Assembly (NCBI GenBank): GCA_001598975.1 | Contig: BBXU01000889.1 | Location: 1 to 25,798, forward strand | Reading direction: 5' to 3' | Source of the DNA: Parachlorella kessleri | Lineage: Eukaryota; Chlorophyta; Trebouxiophyceae; Chlorellales; Chlorellaceae | DNA: 25,798 bases | Part shown: one piece after another, positions 1-9,255 of the stretch | How positions within the stretch are numbered: the stretch's first letter is position 1 | How the letters are laid out: every line of letters starts with the position of its first letter | Made by a program: the position numbers and the translations under genes | Notes under the pieces: generated by a model | The model's database searches: none | Told to the model about the DNA's origin: nothing | Seen by the model: the letters and a program-made list of their open reading frames with translations, nothing else

Positions 1-79
1 CCGCGCAACTAAGACATGCTGTGTTCCTGCCACTGCTGGCGCATGTTTCGTGGCAGCATTCTCTATAACTGTGACATAT

Positions 80-84
80 TTACA
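80..84 (-). promoter_or_regulatory. Candidate TGTAA poly(A) signal of the BAP31-like gene
   Basis: TTACA on plus reads TGTAA on minus. It lies about 180 bases after the TGA at 265, or 37 bases after the alternative TAG at 121. This suggests that the gene ends inside the window. A five-base motif is weak evidence on its own. Confidence 0.4.
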
Positions 85-264
85 TGGCAACAACCTGACA
101 ATGAAGACAAGCAATATCGGCTACAACTGACTGCCCCAGGCAGATATGCAGGTCCCCCATGTCAACAACTTCAGGACATACATCTCCACACCTGCGTGCC
201 TGTCGAGAGAAGACCCAGGACATCCATGTCCCCAAATCGCAGCATCTGCCCCTCATCACCAGAC

Positions 265-1750
265 TCACCTGACACCAGCAGCTGGCTCAGGCCTAGCCCT
301 GCGCGGCCCTGGGGTTGGCCCCCCTGCCGGCGTCCCCTGCAATGCCTCGAGCCTCTCTTCCAGCTTGATTCTGCGCACTGCCTCGCGGTAGAACGCCGAC
401 AACACGCTGCGCAGTAGCAAGCATTGAGGGGTTGATTCCATGGCCTCAGAGGAGGCTCTACCTGCCACCAAGGTCAAAGCCGCCCCAGACAGCTGCAGTG
501 TTTGCATGATTGGCCGACAGGTGGCCAGGCATGGCAGTCATTGGTCCAAAAAAAAAAAAAAAAAGAGAAAGAGGCCATACACTGCCATGAGTGGCTGGAC
601 TTCTCACCCTTGCATTAAGCTGCTGCCAACATCATGCATTGGGCTGTCACTTGGCTAGCCCTTCTGGGATGCCACCCAACAAGCAGCCTCGCAAGAGAAC
701 TATACAGCAGCTGGCTCACCACCACATGGTGAAGGCAAAGGCGGCAATCCAGGTGTTGCGCTCGGCCCGCCACCGCCTAGAGAGGTGCGTCAGCTCGGAG
801 TTTGCTGTGGGCCACACAGCGCCAACCTCCTGCTGCCGCAAGTTGTGCAGCACGCGCAGGGAGCCTGCACGAGGTACTCAGCAAAATGGGTCACCCACCG
901 GTAAACAATGTCACGGGTCATCTCACAAGCAAGCAAGGCAAGCGAAGGGACCTCATAATTCCTAGCAGTGTGCAATGTCTTTGCTCGGGTCAACCAGGGG
1001 CAATCTCAGCTGGTTCGTACGTCTTTATCAGTTGCCTAACATCACGCTTGCTTGCACCCCCCCTCCCCCCCACCCCACCCCACCGGGTTTTGTCACTCAC
1101 TCACGAGGGCCATGCCCGTGAGGAACAGCATGACATGGAGCAGCTGGAAGGCCCCCACCATGCGCAGGCCAAACACACGCTCCACAAACTGGAGCACGCC
1201 TCGCCGGAACACCCTGCAAGACAAAGGTAGACCGAGCGGTTAATAAGGGCAATTAATTGCTATGTGTGATATGGATGCTAATTCTCTTCACAAAATGTAG
1301 GACCCGGGTGGCTTCAGCATTTGCAAGGCCAGGGTGCTGTCCACTTTGCCTTCAGCACCGCGCTGCACAGGTTGCCACTGGACAAGCAAAGCACGGGCAA
1401 CATGCTTTCCAGGTAGTGCATAACCGCTACAAATCACAACCCGTAAGAGCACGGGTGGACCAAGCTGCCAGGTAAGGCTGCAAGGAGAGGCACCAACCTG
1501 GGGGCAGGGATGTTGAGCAAGACGAGAAGGATCATCGGTATTGGCAGGGCATAGTACGCCACAAAACGCCACGCCGACGCTGCACAAGAAGGAGGGGGAA
1601 GCAAGGGATCAGGCGTGTCTGATATGGCGTGGGGTTGTGCATCACATGCGCGTCAGGCCACTGTCAAGGCAAGATCACGCCCTCAGGCTGATACAAGTTG
1701 CATAAGAAAGGAAAACGGGCGCGGGTCATGAAGTAGCCTCGCTTACACAT
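265..1750 (-). CDS. BAP31/BAP29-like endoplasmic reticulum transmembrane protein
   Basis: Five coding exons join in frame: 1750-1747, 1579-1498, 1213-1101, 864-720 and 406-265, giving about 161 residues. The product opens MSSAWRFVAYYALPIP and has three hydrophobic segments: YYALPIPMILLVLLN, GAFQLLHVMLFLTGMAL and WIAAFAFTMW. The signature RAERNTWIAAF before segment 3 matches the (F)RAQRNLYIAGF region of BAP31/Yet proteins. A charged stretch REAVRRIKLEERLEAL follows, as in the cytosolic coiled-coil start of the family. BAP31 proteins sit in the ER membrane and act in export and quality control of membrane proteins. The first coding exon is only ATG+T, inferred from the strong donor GTAAGC at 1746. 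The C-terminus is ambiguous: exon 5 either runs to the TGA at 267-265, or is spliced at 268 (GTGAGT) to 199-121 (stop TAG), which is compatible in phase. No KKxx retrieval signal is seen in either form. It is divergent from NSE4. Confidence 0.8.
548..564. repeat. Poly(A) tract of 17 bases (poly-T in the sense of the gene)
   Basis: A pure A run inside the intron 719-407 of the BAP31-like gene. On the sense strand it is a T run about 140 bases before the acceptor. It may be an old retroposon tail or a simple polymorphic homopolymer; no adjoining element was recognised. Confidence 0.9.
1057..1084. repeat. C-rich tract (G-rich on the sense strand of the gene)
   Basis: Near-continuous C interrupted by T and A, within the intron 1100-865 of the BAP31-like gene, just after the donor. 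On the transcribed sense strand it gives several runs of three or more G, so it could form a G-quadruplex in the pre-mRNA. Confidence 0.75.
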
Positions 1751-2050
1751 GTCGCTGTTGCTAATCGCAGAAATACAGAGGGACCTGTGATCAAGGGGCT
1801 TCCCAATCCAAAACGAGAAACACTTCTACAAAGGCAATCAAGGTCTGTTGCTGGCTGCGCAGCCTGGCGTGGAAGGTGCTTGGAACCTCGACGAAAAGCT
1901 GCATGGCACGCCTGCTCTGCCACGCTGTCGCTTTTACATTTCAATCACCTTGCAGGCCCTACTGCGCTGCCAAGCGCAGATGGCGTCTATACAAAGTAAT
2001 CTGGTGGCTGCCTGAGGCTTTGTACATGGTCACCTAGCAGCCCTTTCAAT
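1751..2050. promoter_or_regulatory. Short divergent intergenic region, BAP31-like / NSE4
   Basis: Three hundred bases separate the two inferred start codons, so both 5' UTRs and promoters must lie here. I see no clear TATA box or named element. The region is inferred to be a bidirectional promoter from gene orientation alone. Confidence 0.5.
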
Positions 2051-5000
2051 ATGGCAGCGCTCACAGGGGACCAGCAGGTACGCCCTCTTTGTAAGTTGCA
2101 CGTTACTCGGAGTTCTCCCAGTGACTGTGTGCCCTACATCAAATTGCAGGCTGACAACCAGCTGCGGAGCGAGTACAGAACGCTTATTGAAAAAGCCAGG
2201 CGTGAGTACCAAATGTGTTTCGGTTTACAGTATGTAGATGAGCTGTCCAGCAGCTGCAAACCAACGTCCTTGGCTGTCTGCAGACAATAAGCACAACCTT
2301 GCCAGCACCGATACCAACCAGCTGCAGGAGATCCTGAAGGAGACGGACGACCTGCACAGGAGAGGTAGGCAGACAGTGTTTCTAGTGTTGTACCCTGGGT
2401 GCAGGGGGCTTGAGACAGATCACACCAGCCACCAATATGCTTGCCCGCTCGTCTCTTGGCCTGATCACATTGCTCAGGCTCCTCGCCACTCTGGTGCTGT
2501 GCAGTACAAAAGCCAAGGGAGCAGGCGCTGGACTCGGAGCTGTTTGCTTTCATCACTGAGGTCGGCAGTGAGCATGTCACCAAGCTGGCTCGAGGCGGCA
2601 AGGTGAGCGGACGGCCACAGGGAGCTATGATCGCTCTTTTCTACCTAGTCATGCAATACTGAAAGTGCAGACTGGAAGGGGCATCTTACAGGTCTGACTG
2701 GTCACAGTGTTGGTGCTTTGTAAGGGAGCTTTGTGGGGCACGGCTTTTGGCTTGTGAGAAGCCATTTGGGGGACAGTGGTGATGGGTTACCTCTGTGCCT
2801 GCCTCCCTGTGCGCCAGTTTGATCATGCCAAAGAGTTCCCTTCCTGCCCTGGTTACCACCTGTGAAGCCCTGGGCTAGTCTTGTATGGCTTCTCGTCACC
2901 GCAACTCTGATTAGCAAGTGCGCTGCCTTCGGGCTGCGCAGTCCTACACAGTTGGCGACTTCATCCGGCGGCTGAAGGCGCACTACGTGCATGATGCCGA
3001 TGCTCAGGAGCTGGGGGCAGCTGACCCCAGTGCCTTTGACTGGTGAGCCTGGAGCACCGGCGCCATGGGCAAGGGGTTGCCAGCAGCTGTGCGGAGCCAT
3101 CCCTGGTGTTTGGAGTGTCCCGCATCGGAAGCGCTGGTGGAACCCTGGCAGCCCAAGGCCACCAGTTGCATCGGCATGCACTTCTCAGCGTGGTTTCTTG
3201 TTTTCCCAGGGAGGCCCAAACGAGCCTCGTCCGCCTATACCTGCAGGGCAGCAGTGGGGCGGGTAGTGGCGCGGTTGTTTAAGCCTGCGCCTGTGGTGTT
3301 CCACATGCTGGGGCCCATGGACGCGCGGCCCAAAGAGAAGCGGCAGGTGGTGCGGCAGAAGCGGAAGGCGCAAGTGGGTGAGTGGCACTAGCTGGTGTGC
3401 CATGCTGTACTACCTTGCGGGCATGTGTGAAATGGTGTGCCGTGTGGGCATGCTGTAGTGCACGGCTGAGGCTGCAGGTGGTGAGGACTCACTGATGAAG
3501 TCGATAGCTGATGAGGGGCTAAACAATTTTGCTAGGTGGTGCAGGAAAGGCTGGTCAATCCTGCGCCTCGTTCAAGGCGGTCAGCTGCAGGTCAAGAAGG
3601 GTCGGAGGTTCTGAAGTGGCACCCTGGTGGCTGTCACCGGTGGGGCCTGGCCCGCAGTGACTGGCGCCCATGGTAAGGCAGCTGCTCTCTCCAGGTGGGC
3701 TCCACTCACTTTTGTGTCGTCGGGTCCGGGTGCTTCTTGCAGGGGAGGCTGTCCGGCCGGAGGAGGTGGAGCAGATCGGGGACCAGGAGAAGCAGGAGAC
3801 CGACAAGAACATGGAGGAGATGTGGGGGGTGCTCAAGGAGCGGGGAGGCAGGTGGGTCAGCCCTGCGGGGCGCTCGCAGACAGGGGAGCGCAAACGGCTG
3901 GGGGCTCCAGCCGGCTTAGCGGGGAGGCAGATGGGCGGTGCTTGGAGGTGGCACTGCAAGTGTGTCCGTTTCTTCATTGGGAACCTTGTTCCTTCGATGG
4001 AGGAGTGTAACACGGGGCTACCCCGTATACAAGTCATTTGATATAAAACCATATCAAGCCCGTTTTGGACTGAGGTTGTTGGACCGACGTGAAGAGGGCC
4101 AGGCCAGCATGCACCCATGCGTGTGATTTCTGCTGCAGGGTCAACCTGCTGAACCTGGTGCTCAACCACCGCAGCTTTGCCCAGACGGTGGAGAACCTGT
4201 TCACCCTGTCCTTCCTGGTGGGTCACCTTTGTTACCTAATATCCCTTCTGACCAAGGGAACAAGCAGCGCTGGTCACACTGTGCCTGGCTCTGTGGGTGC
4301 TGGGAACCTGGAGTGCTGTAGGGTGGCTAACCTCCTGTGGCAGGGTCCCATCGGGGGTTGGTCCTGCCAGTGCCACGTTCTGAGAAAAGAGCTATATGAG
4401 TGGTGGGCTTGGCACCGAAGTCCTGTGCTGCCGTGTGGGCGGCAGGTTGGAGCGCTCCCAGTCTGGGGGTGAGACCTGCGGGACGACTGGGTAAAGCACC
4501 ACCCCAGCACCTCACACACAGCACTCCATCCAGTACTCAAGTGCACCGGACATCTGAGCAGTGAAGTACATGCATGTGTACCACCAAGCGTTGGCGGTGC
4601 CTCCTGCTGCGACCCTGTGCCCAGGTGCGGGACCAGCGTGTGGAGTTGCAGTCCTCGGAGGCCGGCACAGAAGTGGTGGTGCGCACCAAGGCGGCGGCTG
4701 GGGGCCAGAAGTGAGTTCGGTGTGCCTAGGGCAAGCCGGCTGGCGAGTGCAGGTTTTAAAATATATTGAAAAGTTTCTCAGCAGATGGCAGGAGGAGATT
4801 GAAGGCAGCACGGGTTAGCATTCTAACTTCAGCTTGCCGCCACACCAGTTCCGGCACAAATCACTAGCGGTAGCCGCCCTGCCATGCCTCGCCAGAAAGC
4901 ATGCTGCTTCACGCCCCTGTAAGTCGGCCCCCAGGGCATATGCTGCAGCCCAGCCCAACCCTGCCAAGTGCAGCCCTCACTGTGACTTGTAGCCAACCCC

Positions 5001-5720
5001 CCCGCACACCTTGCCTGCAGGTCCGCGGGCGAGAAGGAGCGTGTGCAGTTTGTCATCTCGCTGGACATCGAGGAGTGGGAGGGGTGGTGCTCGGTAGTAG
5101 CCCCCTCGGACTGCCTCATGCGGCACCGGCCTGAGCACCACCAGCAGGAGGCGGGCCTCCAGCAGCAGCAGCAGCAATTGGAGCAGGAAATGATGCAGCA
5201 GCAGGTGGAGCAGCAGGAGTCAGAGGAGGACGAGGAAGAGGCGGAGCGAGAAGAAGAGGAGGTGGGCGGGCTGGTCTTCGGTTAGAAGCCTGGGGGACGA
5301 AAGACGGGCATGGTTGGTGCTGGGGTGTGGGGTGGGTGGGTGGGATTTGGTGGTGGTGCGGTGTGTGTGTTCTTTTTTTTTGGGGGGGGGAGGGGAGGGG
5401 GGCATTTCGAAGAACTTTGGTTTTGTTGTTGAAGCTGGGTGGTACGCACTATTCTGCCTACATTACAAGGCTACTAGGTACTAGGCCGCCTATGTTTCGA
5501 GGAGCGCATTGCCAATCAGGGGTGCGTTTCGTTACAATGGCGGCTGGCTGCTGTGCAGACAGATGCCACCGCAGACTGCTGCCAGTTTCCCGGGGCAGTA
5601 CACTTGTTAGCGTTGCGTCCCAGTAAGTCACGACTCCTTGTTCACCCTTATGTGCAGGAGGAGCAGCAGCAGCGGCAGCAAAGGAGGCCTAGCACTTCGA
5701 AGCGCAGAAAACAGCAGTGA
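2051..5720 (+). CDS. NSE4: NSE4, kleisin subunit of the SMC5/6 complex
   Basis: Ten exons join with consistent phases: 2051-2077, 2150-2201, 2284-2364, 2505-2602, 2942-3042, 3247-3377, 3743-3851, 4139-4217, 4625-4710 and 5021 onward. NSE4 is the kleisin that bridges the SMC5 and SMC6 heads with NSE1/NSE3, acting in DNA repair and chromosome segregation. Visible family marks, in order, are the N-terminal helix around LRSEYRTLIEKAR, the YTVGDFIRRLK region, the diagnostic FHMLGPMDARPKEKRQVVR, the TDKNM stretch, and the C-terminal winged helix with NLVLNHRSFAQTVENLF followed by FVISLDIEEW. The tail is rich in Q and E. Two endings are possible. Read-through to TAG at 5283-5285 gives about 342 residues. 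Splicing at 5261 to 5658-5720 replaces the last residues with a basic tail and gives about 355. The start is the first ATG, nine residues before intron 1. Exact exon 6/7 edges are good but not proven. Confidence 0.93.
5158..5280 (+). repeat. Low-complexity Q/E-rich coding tail of NSE4
   Basis: CAG/CAA repeats encode a six-glutamine run near 5160-5177. Further Q-rich and then E/D-rich codons follow up to about 5261. This is a simple-sequence tract that may vary in length between strains; it lies after the conserved winged helix, so it is probably not needed for the fold. Confidence 0.8.
5382..5402 (+). repeat. G-rich tract after a GT/T run
   Basis: A GT repeat and a T run (about 5360-5381) are followed by three G blocks. 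The tract lies in the 3' UTR if NSE4 ends at 5285, or in the last intron if it is spliced to 5658. It could form a quadruplex on the sense strand. Confidence 0.75.
5658..5720 (+). other. NSE4: Candidate alternative 3'-terminal coding exon of NSE4
   Basis: After an acceptor (TGTGCAG, 5651-5657) the frame reads EEQQQRQQRRPSTSKRRKQQ and stops at 5718-5720. It is in phase 0. The upstream donor GAG|GTGGGC at 5261/5262 is also phase 0, so the join extends the acidic EEEE tail without a frame break. The result is an acidic then basic, possibly nuclear-targeting tail. The competing end is the TAG at 5283. Confidence 0.6.
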
Positions 5721-5791
5721 CAGTGACGTTGGGCGGCATCCAGAGTTACATCTCGGTGACTGGGTGCGAACTGACAGGTACGAGGGCTGAC

Positions 5792-5796
5792 TTACA
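5792..5796 (-). promoter_or_regulatory. Candidate TGTAA poly(A) signal of the HSP20 gene
   Basis: TTACA on plus reads TGTAA in the sense of the HSP20 gene, at a distance typical of chlorophyte 3' UTRs. Another TTACA lies at 5746-5750. Use of either would make the transcript reach the NSE4 3' end. Confidence 0.4.
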
Positions 5797-6344
5797 CCCT
5801 GGACAGACAAGCATTGCGACGGGCCCAGTGCAAGGCTGACCTTTTATAATTGCAAAGATGTATTTGCCAGTGCGCATGTACCTTCAAGAGCTCTGACAGT
5901 GTAGCGGTATATAGACGAGCAGACCAATGCAATGCGGCGTGTCAGCGCTGTCGTATCATGTGCCAGTATGCATGGCACCATGCGCCATGTGATATGCTAG
6001 CCTCGCTTAACGGCAGCACGATACAACAACGATACCTTATGACAAGGCAGTACAGAGTGCACAAGGAAGGTGATGCAACGGGGGACCACGTATTGTATAT
6101 ACATGACGAGGTGACCAGGCATTGTAGGCAGCTATTTATGAGGTCCTAAACACTTCTTTGCGCCTGTGCCGTGGCCTGCAGCTTTATATCCACCTATATT
6201 TCCCTAAACCCCATCCCAGACAAGTTGTCAGACAATCACTCTGTCAGTCACCTTCCGGTGGATGAGTATCACAACATCATCTCCCTAGTTGCCCTGCATG
6301 CTGGTCAATGGAGCAGCCAAGTGCTGTACGGGGGCGAGGAAGGC

Positions 6345-6361
6345 ACTGTAGACACTACAGT
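6345..6361. other. Small inverted repeat in the HSP20 3' UTR
   Basis: ACTGTAG (6345-6351), a three-base loop, then CTACAGT (6355-6361) form a perfect seven-base-pair hairpin. An outer GGCACT/AGTGCC pair at 6342-6347 and 6365-6370 overlaps it. It lies about 30 bases after the HSP20 stop codon on the transcribed strand. Function is unknown; a short palindrome can arise by chance. Confidence 0.6.
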
Positions 6362-6391
6362 AAATAGTGCCACCATCACATCCCTGGCTGC

Positions 6392-8793
6392 TCATGCAAT
6401 GGGGACGACTCTGGCAGGGGTCTTCCCAGCGCCCTCCTTTTTAGGGATGGTAATGGTCAGCACCTGCAGCCAGTGGCCAATCCAAGTCGAGCTAAAACGG
6501 AAAGGGATAAGCCTGGGCTCGGGAAAGGAAATGCATGAGAGAAAGCCAGTGGGGGGCGCTCAGGCCAGGCTGTGCCCACCTGCAGTCCCTGCAGTCACAA
6601 TGTCGAGGCCTGTGCATGCTCTAGTTGCTGGGTGGCGCTTAAGGCGTTCTTTCGTGCCCAACAGTCTCTACTTATAGCCACGGCCTGTGCATTCTCTAGC
6701 TGTCTGTACTGTCTGATTAGGTGTACCGCTAGAGGTACAGGGTGGCCGATGCCTACCTGCTGACAGCCTCAACATATCCGCTTCACCCGTGACGCCTCGA
6801 CACATCCATGGTACCCACTGTCGCACCATACTTTGTGAAAGCACGGCACGCCTGCCAGGGGCTCCATCATCCGTGCCCCGCACCCCTCCCACCTACTTGA
6901 CCACGCCAAGCCCCCTGCGGGCCGCTGTCCTCCGGCAACCTCTCAGCCGCACAGATGACATGCACTGAGCTGGCGATGACTCACCCCATCCTCGTACTTG
7001 GCCGTCACCTGCGCTTGCAGGTCACAGTCGTCTGGCATGCGCAGGTTGCGGTTGCGGAAGGTAGACACCTGCAGTGCACCACCAAGTGGAGGCTGCTGTA
7101 GCGGGGCGGTACCCACGGTACAACCCTTCCTTATCGAAGCCGCCGCCCTGGCCAACATTTAAGCCCACCCAACCGAAGTGTTCATGGATCTTCATGGATC
7201 TGTAGTCACACAGGGATTCTTCCCGGTGCATCACCGCCGGTGAGTCACCGCAAACTCCTGGTCCCTGCTGTTGCACACAACTCTACAGTAGCATAGGGGT
7301 GCACGCATGCATGGAGTAGCAGTATGACCCACCCGCTCCGCCCTATGGAAGATGCCTGCCTCTTCTGTATCCTCCTTCTCCCTTTCAGCATGGGGGTTGT
7401 GGCCAAAGCGTAGGACATTGCCGTCATGCACCTCAATGTGGATCTCGTCCTGGTGATCAAACGAATTCCTTAAATGAGGAGATCTCGATAGCAGCTGTGT
7501 TAGTCGCATGGCAAGGCAGGTGCAGCAGTCGATACTGCCAAGCCAACAACTGCATGCTCGCCTGTGGCAACGAAATCATGCCAGGTGAGCAGACTTGCAT
7601 ACACCAGATGCATGCACGCCCTTACGCATATCTGCAGCTGCCTTCACAGGCACAGAGTCTGCCTTGGCTGTGCCATACCTTGTGTACACCAGGTATGTCA
7701 GCCCTGCGACAACGAAGTAGCAGTGGTGCCATCCAGGTAAGCCAAGGTCCCTTGGTGCCCTTGTCCTTGTGAGCAGGCAGAACAGGACTGTCACAGAACA
7801 AAGCAACACACAGGAGGCACCCTGCAGATGCAGCTGGCGCGTGCTGCAACCTGATCCTCGAAAGGTGTCCTGGTAACATTCGCAGGTGCAGTGTTGTCGC
7901 CTCTTCCTTGCTTACCTCACCACATACTCCCGCTTTCGCTCTATGAAGTCCACTGGGATGCTGCAAAGGGAGACAGGCAGGCAGAGCGGGCACGTCACAT
8001 TTCCCTCCTCCCCTCCCTACTGTCTGTACGCTTACTGACAGTGTTCGCCTGTGCACCGCACTGTCAAGCGTGCCTGGTGTGGAAGTTGCACCAGCAACCC
8101 TGGGACAGTTTCTTGGAAGCGTGCTTGCCATAGACCTTGTGAATAACCAAGCATCCACCACGTGCTCGCCCTAGCCTGCTGTCCCGCGTCCGCCTACCAA
8201 AACACTCATCCCAGCGGTCGGTCGGCACCCACCTTCGAGTCCAGCCGGCGCTGCCGCGGACGTATGGCTGGCGGCCGGCTTGCCCCTCCCCAGCACCCTC
8301 GCTGGCTTCTGCCTCTCCCTCCACCCTGCGACGGGTGTTCCCATAGCTGTAGGGGTCGGGGCGCAGGGCGTAGTAAGGGTCAAACAAGGCCTGCAAGGGG
8401 CGGTGGGGGTGAGGGGGTGGGGGATGTGTTTGCTGCACACCTCAGGAGCCAGTGACCTCAGGAGTCACGCACTGTGTGGGACTTGTGCTTACACAGTGCT
8501 TAGGCAGGTCGTGCGGACTCCAGTACATGCAAAACTGGCAGTATCTGCCCCACTGCAGGGTTGCACAGGTTGCAAGCGAACCTCTGGACCAAGAACAAGG
8601 GCTCCAGTGCCCCCATGGGCTGGTGGAGCCCTACCTCGGCCTTGCACGAAACCCGCGCTCTTTCTACTTCCATTCAAGCACCCCCACGGCCACTTACTGT
8701 TCTTGATGCTGGTTATACAGAGGATGCGCAGCACCATGGTAAGGAACGCACCTGCCCAAAGTAGGTTGGGTCGAACGGTGGTAGCAGCGACAT
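6392..8793 (-). CDS. Small heat-shock protein (HSP20, alpha-crystallin domain)
   Basis: Seven exons join perfectly in phase: 8793-8752, 8390-8233, 7960-7916, 7703-7679, 7449-7333, 7068-6985 and 6463-6392, giving 180 residues. Small heat-shock proteins are ATP-independent chaperones that hold unfolding proteins, usually as large oligomers. Residues 1-66 (MSLLPPFDPTYFGQ... and an E/G-rich stretch) form the variable N-terminal arm. The alpha-crystallin domain runs from about 67 to 165: PVDFIER, ADIPGVHKDEI (83-93), a dimer loop rich in E/R, IFHRAER, FRNRNLRMPDDCD, and the hallmark AKYEDGVLTITIPK (152-165). The C-terminal tail ends VVPIA, with VPI at 177-179 as the I/V-x-I/V oligomerisation motif. 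No transit peptide is evident, so a cytosolic place is inferred. Exon 4 is only 25 bases. The length is normal for the family. The gene diverges from SMT1 and converges on NSE4. Confidence 0.95.
7181..7200. repeat. Two tandem copies of a 10-base unit
   Basis: TTCATGGATC occurs twice in direct succession in the HSP20 intron 7332-7069. It looks like a minor local slippage duplication. Confidence 0.9.
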
Positions 8794-9255
8794 TAGGCTC
8801 GAGATTATGGCAGATAATGATATCGTGGATGCCTAACTGTTCGTCCAAGGCCGCAACCTGAGAGGGGAAACCTGCAGGAGGCCACGTCAGCCACGAACCG
8901 TTTCCTGCTGAGGACTGCTTGAGGACAGGGAGTGGACACGTTCTTCATACGTGAGGCAAGGTGGCCACACTACATGTACTTCAGTACAGACAGTAGACCT
9001 TAGTTGATGACCAGCCGCCGCCGCACCGCCGCCACGGTTGTCCGAGGAGCGATCAAGCGCATTTTGTGCCTAGAATTTTGATAAGTACCCTGGGCAGCAG
9101 TTATTGCAGCAGCGCTGCCACTAGCCCACGCATAAAGGAGCTGATGCACTTGCAGCCATTACCTGAACCCTGACTCATACGCCCTCTGGGCAGGAATTTC
9201 AAACGCGGCTTGGCCACAGTATTCTGCCTTCGCTCCTGATAGCTGATAGCTTGCC
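8794..9255. promoter_or_regulatory. Divergent promoter region, HSP20 / SMT1
   Basis: The 462 bases between the two ATGs must carry both promoters. A weak TATA-like CATAAAGG lies near 9130, upstream of SMT1. GAA/TTC modules occur (for example near 8930, 9074 and 9195), but no perfect run of three alternating heat-shock-element units was found. Heat control of the HSP20 gene is therefore expected from the family but not shown by the sequence. Confidence 0.5.

Larger units (their letters stand above)
5721..6391. other. Convergent 3' region between NSE4 and the HSP20 gene
   Basis: No gene-like coding stretch is seen. It should hold the 3' UTRs of both neighbours. A minus-strand TGTAA at 5796-5792 is about 600 bases after the HSP20 stop and is the best poly(A) candidate for that gene. 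No plus-strand TGTAA for NSE4 was found before 6391. Confidence 0.6.

Noticed and set aside
3555..4226. Open minus-strand frame of 223 codons
   Set aside because: It runs antisense to NSE4 exons 7 and 8, whose frames carry clear NSE4 motifs. The minus frame shows none.
5158..5180. CAG repeat as a microsatellite mobile element remnant
   Set aside because: It is in frame, codes for glutamine within the NSE4 tail and has no flanking duplications, so it is ordinary coding low complexity.
6171..6677. Open plus-strand frame of 168 codons
   Set aside because: It lies opposite the last exon of the HSP20 gene (6463-6392), shows no known motif and has a composition unlike a real protein. The minus-strand exon is secure by motif and phase.
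8794..9255. Heat-shock elements upstream of the HSP20 gene
   Set aside because: Only imperfect or isolated GAA/TTC modules are present; none forms three correctly spaced units.
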